From Yponomeuta sedellus (lineage: Eukaryota; Arthropoda; Insecta; Lepidoptera; Yponomeutidae), in the NCBI GenBank assembly GCA_934045075.1, contig OW203722.1, forward strand, positions 2,883,001 through 2,947,000: a stretch of DNA of 64,000 nucleotides. Direction: 5' to 3'. Under the pieces are notes generated by a model that did not search any database, had not been told where the DNA came from, and saw nothing but the letters and a program-made list of their open reading frames with translations. Below are positions 49,049 to 60,057 of the stretch, one piece after another (the stretch's first letter is position 1; every line of letters starts with the position of its first letter). The position numbers and the translations under genes were made by a program.

Positions 49049-49288
49049 TAAACGACCGTTTTTGGCGGAAAGTGGTTAAAGTCCTTGGTTGTTGATTCTA
49101 GGTTCTAGACTGTAAGTTCTAAAAATTGTTGTTGTTAAGATTTCCTATGTTCATTTTTAAACAAAAACGTATTATAAAACAAGCTGTGATTTTTTTCCAT
49201 CGGTGGCGCTAGTTAGCACCCTGAAGCACCTTCGGAGTGTTAGTGAACTTTGTATAAATAGGATCGTTACGTCTATGGTCTAAGATAA

Positions 49289-49815
49289 GATGAGATGAGA
49301 TGAGATGAGATGAGATGTGATGTGATGAGATGAGATGAGATGAGATGAGATGAGATGAGATGAGATGAGATGAGATGAGATGAGATGAGATGAGATGAGA
49401 TGAGATGAGATGAGATGAGATGAGATGAGATGAGATGAGATGAGATGAGATGAGATGAGATGAGATGAGATGAGATGAGATGAGATGAGATGAGATGAGA
49501 TGAGATGAGATGAGATGAGATGAGATGAGATGAGATGAGATGAGATGAGATGAGATGAGATGAGATGAGATGAGATGAGATGAGATGAGATGAGATGAGA
49601 TGAGATGAGATGAGATGAGATGAGATGAGATGAGATGAGATGAGATGAGATTAGATGAGATTAGATGAGATGAGATGAGATGAGATGAGATGAGATGAGA
49701 TGAGATGAGATGAGATGAGATGAGATGAGATGAGATGAGATGAGATGAGATGAGATGAGATGAGATGAGATGAGATGAGATGAGATGAGATGAGATGAGA
49801 TGAGATGAGATGAGA
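49289..49815 (+). repeat. (GATGA)n array of about 525 bp
   Basis: About 105 units with few variants: GTGATGTGATG at 49318-49326 and two GATTA units at about 49649-49663. It runs directly into the inverted 3' end of a CR1-like LINE, GAATATTCTTTATTG at 49813. Confidence 0.97.
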
Positions 49816-49937
49816 ATATTCTTTATTGTACACTGGAAAAACAACAAATACAAAACAATTGCAAGTATACATAGTACAATTGGCGGCCTTATTGCTAAAA
49901 GCAATTTCTTCCAGACAACCTTACGATGGAAAGTCTA
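49813..49937 (-). repeat. CR1-like LINE 3' end whose tail is the pentamer array
   Basis: ACAATTGGCGGCCTTATTGC and AAAGCAATTTCTTCCAGACA in inverse. In other copies this 3' end is followed by (TATC)n or (TTATC)n; here by (TCATC)n, read on the minus strand. Confidence 0.8.
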
Positions 49938-49959
49938 AGGTTCTAAACATTTCTATTAT

Positions 49960-50004
49960 AATTATTATAATTTATCATGTTGAAGATGATAAATTATAAT
50001 AATT
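49960..50004. repeat. Perfect hairpin, 19-bp arms
   Basis: 49960-49978 and 49986-50004 are exact inverses (ATTATAATTTATCAT core) with a 7-base loop. Confidence 0.9.
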
Positions 50005-50274
50005 GACATCAGAGTCGCTTAAAAGAGAGAATAAAACATAAAATATACGGGTGAATAGTGAACGTCGTTATTTTCGTAAAGGTTGTAAACTAAGGAAGAG
50101 GAACTTTTGTCGCCGTTTTGTAAATTCAGGTGCACTTTAGGACCCTCGAGTCTCGGTGAGTACGTGCCATATCTACCGATGGGAAATCGCCGCAAACAAA
50201 GATGGCCGGAAGTTTTAAGGTAAGCGGAAATATTCAAGGAGTGCTACAATTAAACAGTATCAACCTGAAGATGC
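50005..50274. other. No recognised feature
   Basis: A 72-codon minus-strand frame at 50019-50237 has no motif. Followed by a 45-bp scrap of the 5S-derived SINE 5' end at 50275-50322 (CTCGTGGCCTAGTCCAACCG). Confidence 0.4.
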
Positions 50275-50409
50275 TCTCGTGGCCTAGTCCAACCGAGTGA
50301 TTGAAATCAATCACTCAAGTGAACCTGTTAAATTTCCACCCTTCAAAAACCCATTAAATGATGGCGTAAAAACCGGTTTTGGTCGCGGCGCCTACCCCAA
50401 GTTACTAAC

Positions 50410-51676
50410 ACTGCTATAACTATACTATTTTTATTTTTAATGCACTAACCCGTGCTAAGGACATTAATAATCATGTGGGTACAGTGATATCGTTCCGATG
50501 TAAAACCTAACTGCAAAGTAGGTAGTCGGGGCTGTAAGTGATGCAATTTGCTTAAGCCAGATGTCGCTGCCTGTACGTAATACAGAGAATAGTGTAAGGA
50601 GGTTTGAAATTTCACTGATTCCGGTGAGTCGCCCACTGGCTCAATTCGTAGAGCGCTGGCACGGATAGCCAGAGGTTGCGGGTTCGAATCCCGGCATGGG
50701 TGAAATTTTTAGCCTCTAAATAGGTTTTTAAATTTGTCCTTAGCACGGGTTAGTGCATTAAAAATAAAAATAGTATAATCATGTGGGTACAGTGATATCG
50801 TTCCGATGTAACACCTAACTGCAAAGTAGGTAGTCGGGGCTGTAAGTGATGCAATTTGCTTAAGTCAGATGTCGCCGCCTGTACGTAATACAGAGAATAG
50901 TTAGTGTAAAGAGGTTCGAAATTTCACTGTTGCCGGTGAGTCGCCCTTGGCTCAATTGGTAGAGAGCTGGCACGGATAGCCAGAGGTTGCGGGTTCGAAT
51001 CCCGGCATGGGTGAAATTTTTAGCCTCTAAATAGGTTTTTAAATTTGTCCTTAGCACGGGTTAGTGCATTAAAAATAAAAATAGTATAATCATGTGGGTA
51101 CAGTGATATCGTTTCGATGTAAAACCTAACTGCAAAGTAGGTAGTCGGGGCTGTAAGTGATGCAATTTGCTTAAGTCAGATATCGCCGCCTGTACGTAAT
51201 ACAGAGAATAGTTAGTGTAAAGAGGTTCGAAATTTCACTGTTGCCGGTGAGTCGCCCTTGGCTCAATTGGTAGAGAGCTGGCACGGATAGCCAGAGGTTG
51301 CGGGTTCGAATCCCGGCATGAGTGAAATTTTTAGCCTCTAAATAGGTTTTTAAATTTGTCCTTAGCACGGGTTAGTGCATTAAAAATAAAAATAGTATAA
51401 TCATGTGGGTACAGTGATATCGTTCCGATGTAAAACCTAACTGCAAAGTAGGTAGTCGGGGCTGTAAGTGATGCAATTTGCTTAAGTCAGATATCGCCGC
51501 CTGTACGTAATACAGAGAATAGTTAGTGTAAAGAGGTTCGAAATTTCACTGTTGCCGGTGAGTCGCCCTTGGCTCAATTGGTAGAGAGCTGGCACGGATA
51601 GCCAGAGGTTGCGGGTTCGAATCCCGGCATGGGTGAAATTTTTAGCCTCTAAATAGGTTTTTAAACTGCTATAACT
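50410..51676 (+). repeat. Tandem array of four tRNA-Lys-like SINE units, 12-bp TSD
   Basis: ACTGCTATAACT flanks the whole array (50410-50421 and 51665-51676). It begins with the outer arm (CTATTTTTATTTTTAATGCA), then four units of about 310 bp starting ATCATGTGGGTACAGTGATA at about 50470, 50779, 51090 and 51400. Each has A box TGGCTCAATTSG-type, B box GGTTCGAATCCC and the 3' module; units 1-3 end in the arm TTAGCACGGGTTAGTGC and unit 4 stops at AATAGGTTTTTAA. Units 2-4 share a lost CATT before GGCTCAATTGG and an extra TTAG, so they derive from one another. Confidence 0.93.
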
Positions 51677-52200
51677 TTTCTAATTTACGTTTGAATTTAG
51701 TTCAGTGAAAAGATTTATCATCTTGAATATATGTACCTGATACTTAATTTACTTAGTCACGAAACGAGAGACTGCAACAAAATCTAATGGTAGAGATTAC
51801 ACGCATGTAAAGTGCGATGTACTATACGTCTGCTGATACAAAGTGCCATCGGGAATCGAATCTGGACTCTCTGACAGAATAAGTCGTACTTATAACTAAC
51901 CAAACTAGGAAGTTCGTGCGGTTCGACTTTACCACTACACCCTTTCATTTCATTCCAATAGACGGGCGAACTTTTTTCATAACACAACCGCCCTCGCTCA
52001 TTGGGTTAGACTGGACGAGTATTTCATGCTGTTATTGCGACCGGATTTTCCTTGAGCCGCATTTAGACTCACCGAGCAAACGCTCTCTAGTCATGCCAGG
52101 TGCAAAGAAATCGAACGAACGCGAAATGCGACAAAAACCGAGCGAATTATACGTAGGACACTCAGAAAGTTTTGAGAAACTAAAAAACTAACTTCTATGA
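51677..52200. other. No gene; possible tRNA-like fragment at 51840-51930
   Basis: Read on the minus strand, 51870-51850 contains GATTCGATTCCC, a B-box match, with a plausible upstream region. No sister copy in the window, so this may be chance. The frame at 51916-52191 has no motif. Confidence 0.35.
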
Positions 52201-52214
52201 AAAAAATATTTTTA

Positions 52215-52905
52215 TTAAATCTTTTCAACGAACTCTCCACCAGACTCTTTACAAAGTTTCATGCGTCTGAACTAATTTTCAAAAAAAAAATCCAGTCGTC
52301 CGCAGACACCTTCTCGGCCTTCTCGACCCGGCCTTCTCAAACGCTGCTAGCGCGTCTTCCGGCGATGAAAACTGTTTCCCTTTGAGCTGATTTTTAATTT
52401 TAGGGGAATAAAAAGAAGTCACACGGAGCCAAATCAGGACTGTAAGGAGGGTGTCCCAAGACTCTGACCGGTGTGGAGTCCAGGAAGTCCCTCGTTTTGA
52501 TCGCAAAGTGTGCGGGCGCGTTGTCGTGGTGAAGAAGGACCCCGCGGAGCCCGGTGTTCGGTCGCTTGTCGCTCAATTCAGAAAAAACTTCTGGCAGGCA
52601 TTTTTTGCTATACCATTTAGCGTTGATGCTGCTTTGGTCTCGAAGTGGAATTGAAATTAGGTACCCCGTCAAAGTGAAGAAACTAGCGATCAAAGTTTTT
52701 CCTGCGCTCCTCGATCGCTTCACTTTCGTAGGCGTTGGTTCATTTTGTAACAGCCAAACTGTCGACTGACGCTTTGTTTCTGGATCATATTGATAAATCC
52801 ATTTCGTCACCTGTCACAATGTCGTAAACGCGCCGTGACGAGCCAGCATCAAATTTTTGTAACATATCACGGCACAAATCCACACGGGCCTGCTTCTGAG
52901 CTTCG
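52215..52905 (-). pseudogene. Mariner transposase, DD34D, truncated and frameshifted
   Basis: From about 52900: RVDLCRDMLQKFDAGSSRR, then VTGDE, a frameshift at about 52800, then WIYQYDPETKRQSTVWLLQN through GVLLHHDNAPAHFAIK and YSPDLAPCDFFLFP (52810-52400). There are 34 residues between the second and third Asp. Another shift at about 52400 leads to KNQLKGKQFSSPEDALAAFE. The N-terminal third is missing beyond 52905, where an A/T-rich block begins. It differs from the mariner at 16 kb (QYDPETKRQS versus AYDPETKQQS), so it is a separate subfamily. Terminal repeats are not recognisable. Confidence 0.88.
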
Positions 52906-52924
52906 GTGACGTTGTGCGTAGAGA

Positions 52925-53010
52925 TGCAAATAGAAAAAAAACAATTTTTTTTTTCAAAACTTTGAAAAAAAACATGGCACTGCTGTTTTTTTTCAAAATT
53001 TGGTTTTTTT
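52925..53010. repeat. A/T homopolymer-rich block
   Basis: Alternating runs of 8-10 A or T separated by short marks such as CAAAACTTTG and CAAAATTTGG. It abuts the broken 5' side of the mariner and resembles the block at 53761-53845. Confidence 0.7.
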
Positions 53011-53351
53011 CAGAAAAGGTGTTATTCATTAAATGATGGAATAAAACATAAAATGTTATCGTTTTTCATAAACAAAACACCACCCACACGACGAGTCTCG
53101 CAAAACAGCAAAATTACCAAGCAATAATAGTCAATATTGTAATAACCATACTCTTCCGGAGACACTCGAACGATGTCTCTCGACTATCCAAGCATGTTCG
53201 GTTACTTTCGAGCGCAATTTATTGGTACTACTGATTACCGTGGAGGAAAGTAGACCTTGACTTCAAGATGTCGTACAACAAACATGGAAAATTATATAAG
53301 ACCTTACTTCCTCTAACCTAGCTAGCTGTGCGTTCAAAATCTTGGATAATG

Positions 53352-53602
53352 GATGCTGTAAGTGATGCAGTTTACTTAAGCCAGATGTCGCTGCCCGTAC
53401 GTAATACAGAGAATAGTGTAAAGAGGTTCGAAATGTCACTGATGCCGGTGAGTCGCCCATTAGCTCAATTGGAAGAGCGCTGGCACGGATAGCCAGAGGT
53501 TGCGGGTTCAAATCCCGGCATGGGTGGAATTTTTAGCCTCTAAATAGGTTTTTAAAATTGTCCTTAGCACGGGTTAGTGCATTAAAAATAAAAATAGTAT
53601 AA
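53352..53602 (+). repeat. tRNA-Lys-like SINE with full 3' arm
   Basis: Starts ATGCTGTAAGTGATGCAG, A box TAGCTCAATTGG, B box GGTTCAAATCCC, the 3' module and the outer arm TTAGCACGGGTTAGTGC, ending AAAAATAAAAATAGTATA. No clear TSD. Confidence 0.85.
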
Positions 53603-54185
53603 TAATGGGCAATTTCAGAGAAAGTAATCTTCAAATATGACACCTATAGTCCTACAAATAAAGAGCTTTGAATTGTCCTTGACTACTTTGACCTCTTCTT
53701 TAGGTCGTTCATACCATTGGTCAGAGTCAGATTTATATCTAAGAGTGGAGAGTAGAAACTATGAAAAAAAACGTCCCCCTGAAAAAAAACCGTTTTTTTT
53801 CAAGGTTTTTTTTCACTTCAGAAAAAAAACCGTTTTTTTACATCACTAGTTGTGCGGCACCCAGCGGGAAACTATTCTCCTTACGCGAAGGTGCTCGTGC
53901 AAAATCTTCACAAGATTTCATCAAGATCAAGACACTTTCTGAACCAATCTGCAGTGCAGAGACAAGAAAATTTGAATTGGCTCTCAAAAAATGCGGAGGG
54001 AAAATTGAAAATTGAACAGTATTTTTTTACTTTTAAATAATCGACGTTTTCAAAACAATTACAAGTGGCGGGTGTCTTATACATAAAAACTTTTTTTGGA
54101 AAAACTTTCTGAGTGGCCTGGTATTAACATCCATAGTTTTACAATAAAGTGTAGTAGGTAGACAGACTTAATTTTTACACCAAAT
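53603..54185. other. No gene; A/T homopolymer block at 53761-53845
   Basis: Runs of A8 and T8 alternate with the fixed marks CCGTTTTTTTT and CTTCAG in an order that gives several short inverted repeats. Overlapping frames here come from this block. Confidence 0.45.
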
Positions 54186-54187
54186 GT

Positions 54188-54315
54188 ATAGATAGAACAC
54201 TTTATTGCACATAAAAATGGAAATCAAACAGATATTTCGTAATCTAAGATTGCAGATCTGGATCAGAGTGGAGACCTTATTCCTAAGTATGATGTCTTCC
54301 ACACAAATATTAGTA
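54188..54315 (-). repeat. CR1-like LINE 3' end, minus strand
   Basis: ATAGATAGAACACTTTATTG, ATAAAAATGGAAATCAAACA and GATGTCTTCCACACAA. Diverged from the other copies. Confidence 0.65.
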
Positions 54316-54639
54316 AAGTTACACATGAAATATGAATAAGCGTCTCACTGCATGGCACAGGACTTCTTTCAGAGATATAGATATAATTATCATTCAAGCT
54401 AACGGTAGTTTGGCAATTTCAAGCGCTGAGGTATTTGCACACCTCAGACACTCAGGTTTCCTCATCGTAAATCCTTCAAGATTTACAAATGAATGTAACT
54501 TAAGTAAACAAGGTTGTGGCGAGCACATGTCAAGTCTGCGCGCGCACTACAAACTCCAACATTCTGCATCGCGCAATCAAAGTGTTTCAATGACATACCA
54601 TAAATACAATGTCCAACTAACAATAGTTGGACCGGCCGT

Positions 54640-54840
54640 CCCCAGGCCTACGATCTGCCTGGCGGGAAATTTCCCTTTATAGTGGAAGAGCACGATCACC
54701 CGCTCTTCCCTATAAGGTCATTGTTACGAGAACAAATATTTTCCTTTTCACAAGCCGGGATTCAAACCAACGGCCTCTCACATATGAGGCATGGTTTCTA
54801 CCGATATGGTACCATACCACCGCTCCAGTCCTTGTTATGG
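54640..54840 (-). repeat. tRNA-like SINE, fourth family, minus strand
   Basis: Minus-strand reading gives GGAGCGGTGGTATGGTACC (A-box region) and GCCGTTGGTTTGAATCCCG (B box GGTTTGAATCC), with a body towards 54640. A hairpin CCCTTTATAGTGGAAGAGC / GCTCTTCCCTATAAGG lies at 54673-54717. Confidence 0.6.
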
Positions 54841-54904
54841 TTTAGTGGAAATAATTTAGTGCATACCAGCCGTAATTTATATTTCTTGACATTAATAGTT
54901 TTTA

Positions 54905-55080
54905 TTATTATTATTAATACTTGATTGCACCATAAAATTGTACAATGCGGCGAACTTAATGCCATAAGCATTTTCTACCAGTCAGATTTTAGTTTAGTTA
55001 TTATTTTAGTTTTACTTTAGATGTTTTGTTTATTGTATTAAAAACTAATATAAATATAATGTTAATAAATAAAAAAATTG
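54905..55080 (-). repeat. LINE 3' end with (ATT)n tail, minus strand
   Basis: TATTATTATTATTAATACTT, then ACAATGCGGCGAACTTAATG and CATAAGCATTTTCTACCAG in inverse; relatives at 39055 and 57565. Confidence 0.65.
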
Positions 55081-56262
55081 ATAACATTCCAACAACATAA
55101 TACCTCCCTTCCGTCCAAACCGACAAGGTTCATCTGGTAAAGCGGTGTCTGAGATGTAATTCAAGCATTTCGGCTTGTTCAGTCTAAATGGAGTTTTATA
55201 TAGGATTGTTTTTATTTACTACCTTTTTGATCGGTTCCTTGCGCTGCAAAGCGTTTGTGTTTCCTCCACAGAACAATCTTTCTTTATTTAATAAAAGTTT
55301 TTATTAAGAACTCGGGCCAAATGAGTCCGCTCTGCTATTGTTCAGTCGTTTTGTTTCGATTTATGTTTGCCTCATTGCCTGTTTCGATTTGGACAGTAGG
55401 TAATAAGCAAGATTTTCGTAGCAAATCTATTTAAATATTTTGACTTAATTAAGACCTTGTCTCTCTGAAAAAAGACCGTACCCTGCAGTGGGACATTTAT
55501 AGGCTACATGAAAAGCGCCACCGATGGAAAATTAATCATACCTATACTATTTAAAATACGTTCTTATAAACGAATACATCTTATATCTTAGTTATATATT
55601 GAACAGGTCTAATCGCGATTGTTTAATAGGTAAAACGTATTAACCTTAATTCCGCTTAACGAAATAATTACCTAATTAATAAACGCGATTAGACCATTTT
55701 AATATGTATATATAATTAAGAAATACTATCATAAATCTTAATTACCTAAGCTGTTTCTAGCATACAGATGAACCTAATAATCTAGCAGTCTAATTTATAA
55801 AAACACGATATTACCAAAACACTCCTGGAGGCGTATTTAAGTAAAATCTCATTTCATCTATGGTTACGTCTTTTCCTTGTAAAACCTCTACCACACTACT
55901 TTAGTCAGCGTTTTTGGTGTGTTTTAAAGAATTGTTTTTTTTTTAATAATTCCGTAGAGCATTAAATAATTTATGCAAAAGGCATTTTTAATCAATTAAA
56001 TTCCCAGGTTTTAAAACCCGCTGTGGAATTTATTAAGATTTATTTTATTCGTCTCTGACTAAGACGAGCAACCGACGACGTGAGCTTCGTCTCTATTGAT
56101 CAAGCTCTGTGACTCTGCAGACAAAAAATCAACTCAGTTTATCCGGATTTAAATCATTAACGTAGAATGCTTTAGAAAGTTTTAGTATAAAAAGATTTAT
56201 TTATTTTCAGTTTCTGCAAAAACGTACTTATTATGAAAGAAAATATGACTTTTTCATTTGTA
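55081..56262. other. No recognised gene
   Basis: AT-rich. 55455-55510 has the motif CCTGCAGTGGGACATTTATA shared with 36755-36780, probably a LINE ending. 55585-55690 contains inverted pieces around TCTAATCGCGATT / AATCGCGTTTAT-like sequence. 56050-56110 shares GAGCAACCGACGACG with the MITE at 43640. Confidence 0.4.
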
Positions 56263-56265
56263 AAA

Positions 56266-56660
56266 ACCTATTTAGAGGCAAAAAATTCCACCCATCCCGG
56301 GACTCGAACCCGCGACCTCTGGCTAACCGTGCCAGCGCTCTCCCAACGGAGCTGATGGGCAAGTAGCGAAATTTCGAACCTCTTTACCATATCCTCTGTA
56401 TTATTTACAGGCAGCGACATCTGGCTGAAGTAACTTGCATCACTTGCAGCCCCGAGCACCTACTTTGCAGTTAGATTTTTTACATCGGAATGATATCGCT
56501 GTACCCTCATGATTATATTCTTGTTGTTGCACTAACGCGTGCGAAGGACAATTTTAAAAACCTATTTAGAGGCTTAAAATGCGATCTCTGGCTAACCGTG
56601 CCTAATGGCTAATGGGCAAGTACCGGCATCGGCGAAATTTCGAACCTCTTTACTCTGTAT
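56266..56660 (-). repeat. Two tandem tRNA-Lys-like SINE units, minus strand
   Basis: 56266-56515 is one unit (inverted B box GGGACTCGAACCC, A box CCAACGGAGCTGA, upstream domain to CCCTCATGATTATA). The arm TTGCACTAACGCGTGCGAAG and 3' module of a second unit follow at 56525-56575, then a degraded core. The junction matches the junctions in the array at 50410-51676. Confidence 0.8.
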
Positions 56661-57059
56661 TATTTACATTTGTGGTAATAGTTACCACTGGGCTGCCCTT
56701 TAAGTATCGTTTTGTCACCAGATTGCGCAGACAAAGAAACTGTACATAATTTCCTCAGTAAAACTCTTACTTTAAAATTAACGGCAGTCTTTACCATGGA
56801 AATTTTGCAAAGCCAACTTGATCTGCGCCGTGTAGTTACCAACGGCATTCAAAGTAGTTACAAACAATAAAAGCGCGCACTAAGCCAAATGCACTAGCTG
56901 TTAGCGGCAAACGCCTAGGATACCCGCGACAAGAATACAGAATGCCGCGCAAATGCATACTAGATACCATGGACCAACAACTGGAGGTATTCTCAACAAG
57001 GACTGTCACTGTATGGAATCAGGCGTTACTTTGCGGAAATCCATAAAATAATTAAAATG

Positions 57060-57300
57060 TGAAAATTACTTTGCTAAATTCCGCCAAAATCCCACAAGCA
57101 CCATGCGGTTAGTTAATGCACCGCCCTCCCTCCCACTTTTCAAGCAGAAGTAAGACACGAACAACCATCACCGACACCAATACTTGTGTGAAAAAATGCG
57201 CGACGCGTTTCACGTTTCGCGACGCGGCATCCTCTAGGATAGGGGAGGCATCCTCTAGGATGCCTCGTGTTAGAGGTCAAACGCCTCGCGCCTGAGGACT
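57060..57300 (+). repeat. Dispersed duplicate, copy 1, with a palindrome
   Basis: AAATTCCGCCAAAATCCCAC, CCTCCCTCCCACTTTTC and GCGCGACGCGTTTCACG are shared with 58670-58850. GGCATCCTCTAGGAT occurs twice at 57229-57263 and forms an inner palindrome. Confidence 0.8.
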
Positions 57301-58664
57301 GACACAACAGTGACTCTACATTTCAGTACAACTACTATTTTCACGTATGTACAAGGACAAGGTCAGTAATTTTGGATGGATGTTGGCCGAAGCCCGATAT
57401 AGTATGGTGGCGAAAAACTGCCCCCAGAACCTGTTAAAGTCAACCTTAACAACCAAATTTGAGCAGTGCGTGTGTGTGTCTGGGGCGAAATCATATCGTT
57501 TCTCTCTGGCTCCATGATTAAGGTATATATAGGTATATTACCAATATATTACAGTGTTCCGCAAACTTATTATTATTACTATTGTTAATACTTTTATTGC
57601 ACTTAAATTTTGAGACTAAGATCGTACAATGCGGCGGACTTAATATCATAAGCATTTTCTACCAACCGCAGGTGATGTTGTGTTCCAGGTTTAGATTGAT
57701 ACGGGTTTTTTGCCAAAATGTATCAGCGAAAAATCTCAACAAAAGCCATAAATAGTATTCAAATGTTAAAACTAGGGTTCAAAACATGGTAGAAGAGAGC
57801 ATTTCCTATAAAAACGGTATTTTTTCGCAAATGTTATTTATGTATCGAGGCAATTTTTCTGATCTCCGCATTCCACCCGTGTGCAGCGGCACACACTTTG
57901 CGGAGCACTTATCTCGTATAATATATTTCTTAATCATATTTAATAATATTTTTTAAATCTATTACCTCTTCATACTCTCCAAGCCTACAACTCGCACTTA
58001 TTTCCCACTTTATACCTAGCGTATGAGAATTTCACTACTACTTAAGCAACGTTTTGTCACGCTCTGTTGAGAAATTCGAAGAGACAGCAGTTACAGTTAA
58101 GTAAATACTTAACGAGATTCTCAATTCAGAAACTGGCCCTCAGAGTTGGTGAGTCGAATTCTTTTAAGTCTTGAACTAAGAGAGCCATACGAGGTTAATG
58201 AATTGACTGAATGCATCCGCTGGGCCCCAAGTCATAAAACTGCAATGATAGTTTAGAGAAATCGATGTTGTGTACCCGACTTGTACAATTAGTCTTCATT
58301 CCTACTTCTTGGTCTGTGGGTTGGTGGTCATAAACTAGGGCCCTTTTAGACGAACAAAATACGAGACCGCATTCACTAATCCGCGAATCCACGTCGCGCG
58401 TCGCTTTGGGTGTCCCATACGGAGTGAGTGAGTGAGCGAGATTTATTTGATATCTTCGGGATATATAATATGACACCGACACAATGGAAGTTGCCTGTCA
58501 TTTGCGATATCCTATCTCGCTTCCGCGTCACCTGAGTCTAAACGACGTACATGTGCTTGCACACAAGCTTCCTCTTTGTTTTCTAGTGCGGCATGCAGTT
58601 AAAATAATATAAAGTTCAAGATTTTCAACAAACTGACTGATTATAAATCGAATTAACATATAGC
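57301..58664. other. No recognised gene; LINE 3' end at 57565-57690
   Basis: 57565-57690 (TTATTATTATTACTATTG, ACAATGCGGCGGACTTAATA) is a minus-strand LINE end. A 95-codon minus-strand frame at 58195-58482 has no motif. (GAGT)n at 58424-58436. Confidence 0.4.
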
Positions 58665-58850
58665 ATTAAAATTACTTTGCAAATTCCGCCAAAAATGCCA
58701 CAAGCACCATGCACCGGCCTCCCTCCCACTTTTTCCAGCAGAAGCAAGACACGAACATACCACCACCGACATTATAACTTGTGTGAGAAAATACGCGACG
58801 CGTTTCGCCTCTAACACGAGGCATCCTCAAGCTCACAAGTGCAAGCTAAT
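58665..58850 (+). repeat. Dispersed duplicate, copy 2
   Basis: Matches 57060-57300 over GCAAATTCCGCC, AGACACGAACATACC, ACGCGACGCGTTTCGC and CGAGGCATCCTC, but the CTCTAGGATAGGGGAGG insertion is absent. Confidence 0.8.
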
Positions 58851-58973
58851 TTGTGTGTGCAAGTAACCGTCACCGCAAAAACGCTCCGTATTTACAGGCT
58901 ACGCCGTCCCGCCAGCCGATGACGTAATCTAATCGTCAAACTGGTGACCGTTAAACCGTCAACCGCCTATCGG

Positions 58974-59057
58974 TTGTAGACTTTTAGTCCGGATGTACTT
59001 ACGGGTGTTGTAACAACACCCAACACCCGTAAATACATCCGGACTAAAAGTCTACAA
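58974..59057. mobile_element. Hairpin element of the TTGTAGACTTTTAGT family
   Basis: 58976-59010 and 59021-59055 are inverse with one mismatch; 10-base loop TAACAACACC. The outer flank GTAAGCACAACACA (inverted at 59057-59073) is shared with the copy at 43640-43840. Confidence 0.85.
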
Positions 59058-59099
59058 TGTGTTGTGCTTACAAAAGTTTTAGTTCAAAAATATGCCTAT

Positions 59100-60055
59100 C
59101 GGTTATTTATTATTGTTTTGCGCAAAAATAGCGATTAATGGGGAAATAGAGGAGTTGCCCACCTGTTCATTCAGCATTGTAAACAACCTATCCTTAGATA
59201 ATTTGGAAATAGGTTGTAACATATTGCTCATTGCACAATGAGATGAGTTGTGATAGTGAAACTTTCACAACGAACAATTATACGCTGGCTTCTGCCTATC
59301 ATTCTGGAATAGAAGCGAAAATTTGTGTATATAATAATTCAACCTATCCCTTTCCGGGTGCGACCTTATCGGCACATCTACATAATTTAGTAAGTCAGGA
59401 GACCTTCTAAAAATAGTTAGGATTTCTCGGAAGAAAATACTCTGAGTGTAAACACAGCAACTAGATACTGCACTATTGTAGTAAGAAGCGCATTCAAACC
59501 CTATTGTAACACAAGGACTACGCTGTTTTTACAAACATTTCTCGCTTCGTGAACAGATCCGTCTGAAAGAGTGAAGAAAACCAGCAGTGTAAAACGCATT
59601 GAGTGGAAAAGTCGAAACCATTATGGCAAGAAAAATGGTCTGGTCGAAGGCAGAGTCGCATTTCCTATTCTTAGCGCATAATGGACGTAAACAAGTCGGA
59701 TATTATTGCAAGTAGAGTGTTGTTGATCAATAGTTTTGCAGGGAAATTTATGTCAGCGGATCAATGAGACTCACAGAAAATTGTACAGGGTGTAAGAAAA
59801 AAGTAGCCGAACCGGCGTGCGTACACGCAGCAACTAATGACTATCGAAGTGAAAGAGTTATATCAGAATCGTGGCAAATAGCAGTTTTTGATATCTGCCT
59901 CTGGGATACGTAACAAGATGATTTATACATGTACAACTTGTTAATAGTAAACTGTGGATAACGTAGTGGACTACATGTTTATTAATTCCATAATCTAATT
60001 AGTTTTGTAATATGTTAATGTGTAGTTGTTTGTTGTCCCAAATAAAATAAAATAA
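59100..60055. other. No gene; LINE remnants
   Basis: 59785-59910 shows traces of the RERCGLKED-family ending (CVHAATNDYRSERVISES). 59990-60053 ends CCAAATAAAATAAAATAAAA, a LINE tail into which a SINE may have inserted. Confidence 0.45.
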
Positions 60056-60057
60056 AA

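Larger units (their letters stand above)
46061..49815 (+). repeat. Duplicated unit, copy 2, interrupted by a DNA transposon
   Basis: Same start as copy 1; after CCTCTA (46130-46135) a 2.9-kb transposon intervenes and the unit resumes at 49049 with TAAACGACCGTTTTTGG through to the array at about 49289-49814. Confidence 0.92.

Noticed and set aside
49209..49904. 231-codon minus-strand frame of repeated His-Leu-Ile-Ser-Ser
   Set aside because: It is the (GATGA)n array in translation; the flanking codons come from a LINE end and repeat R.
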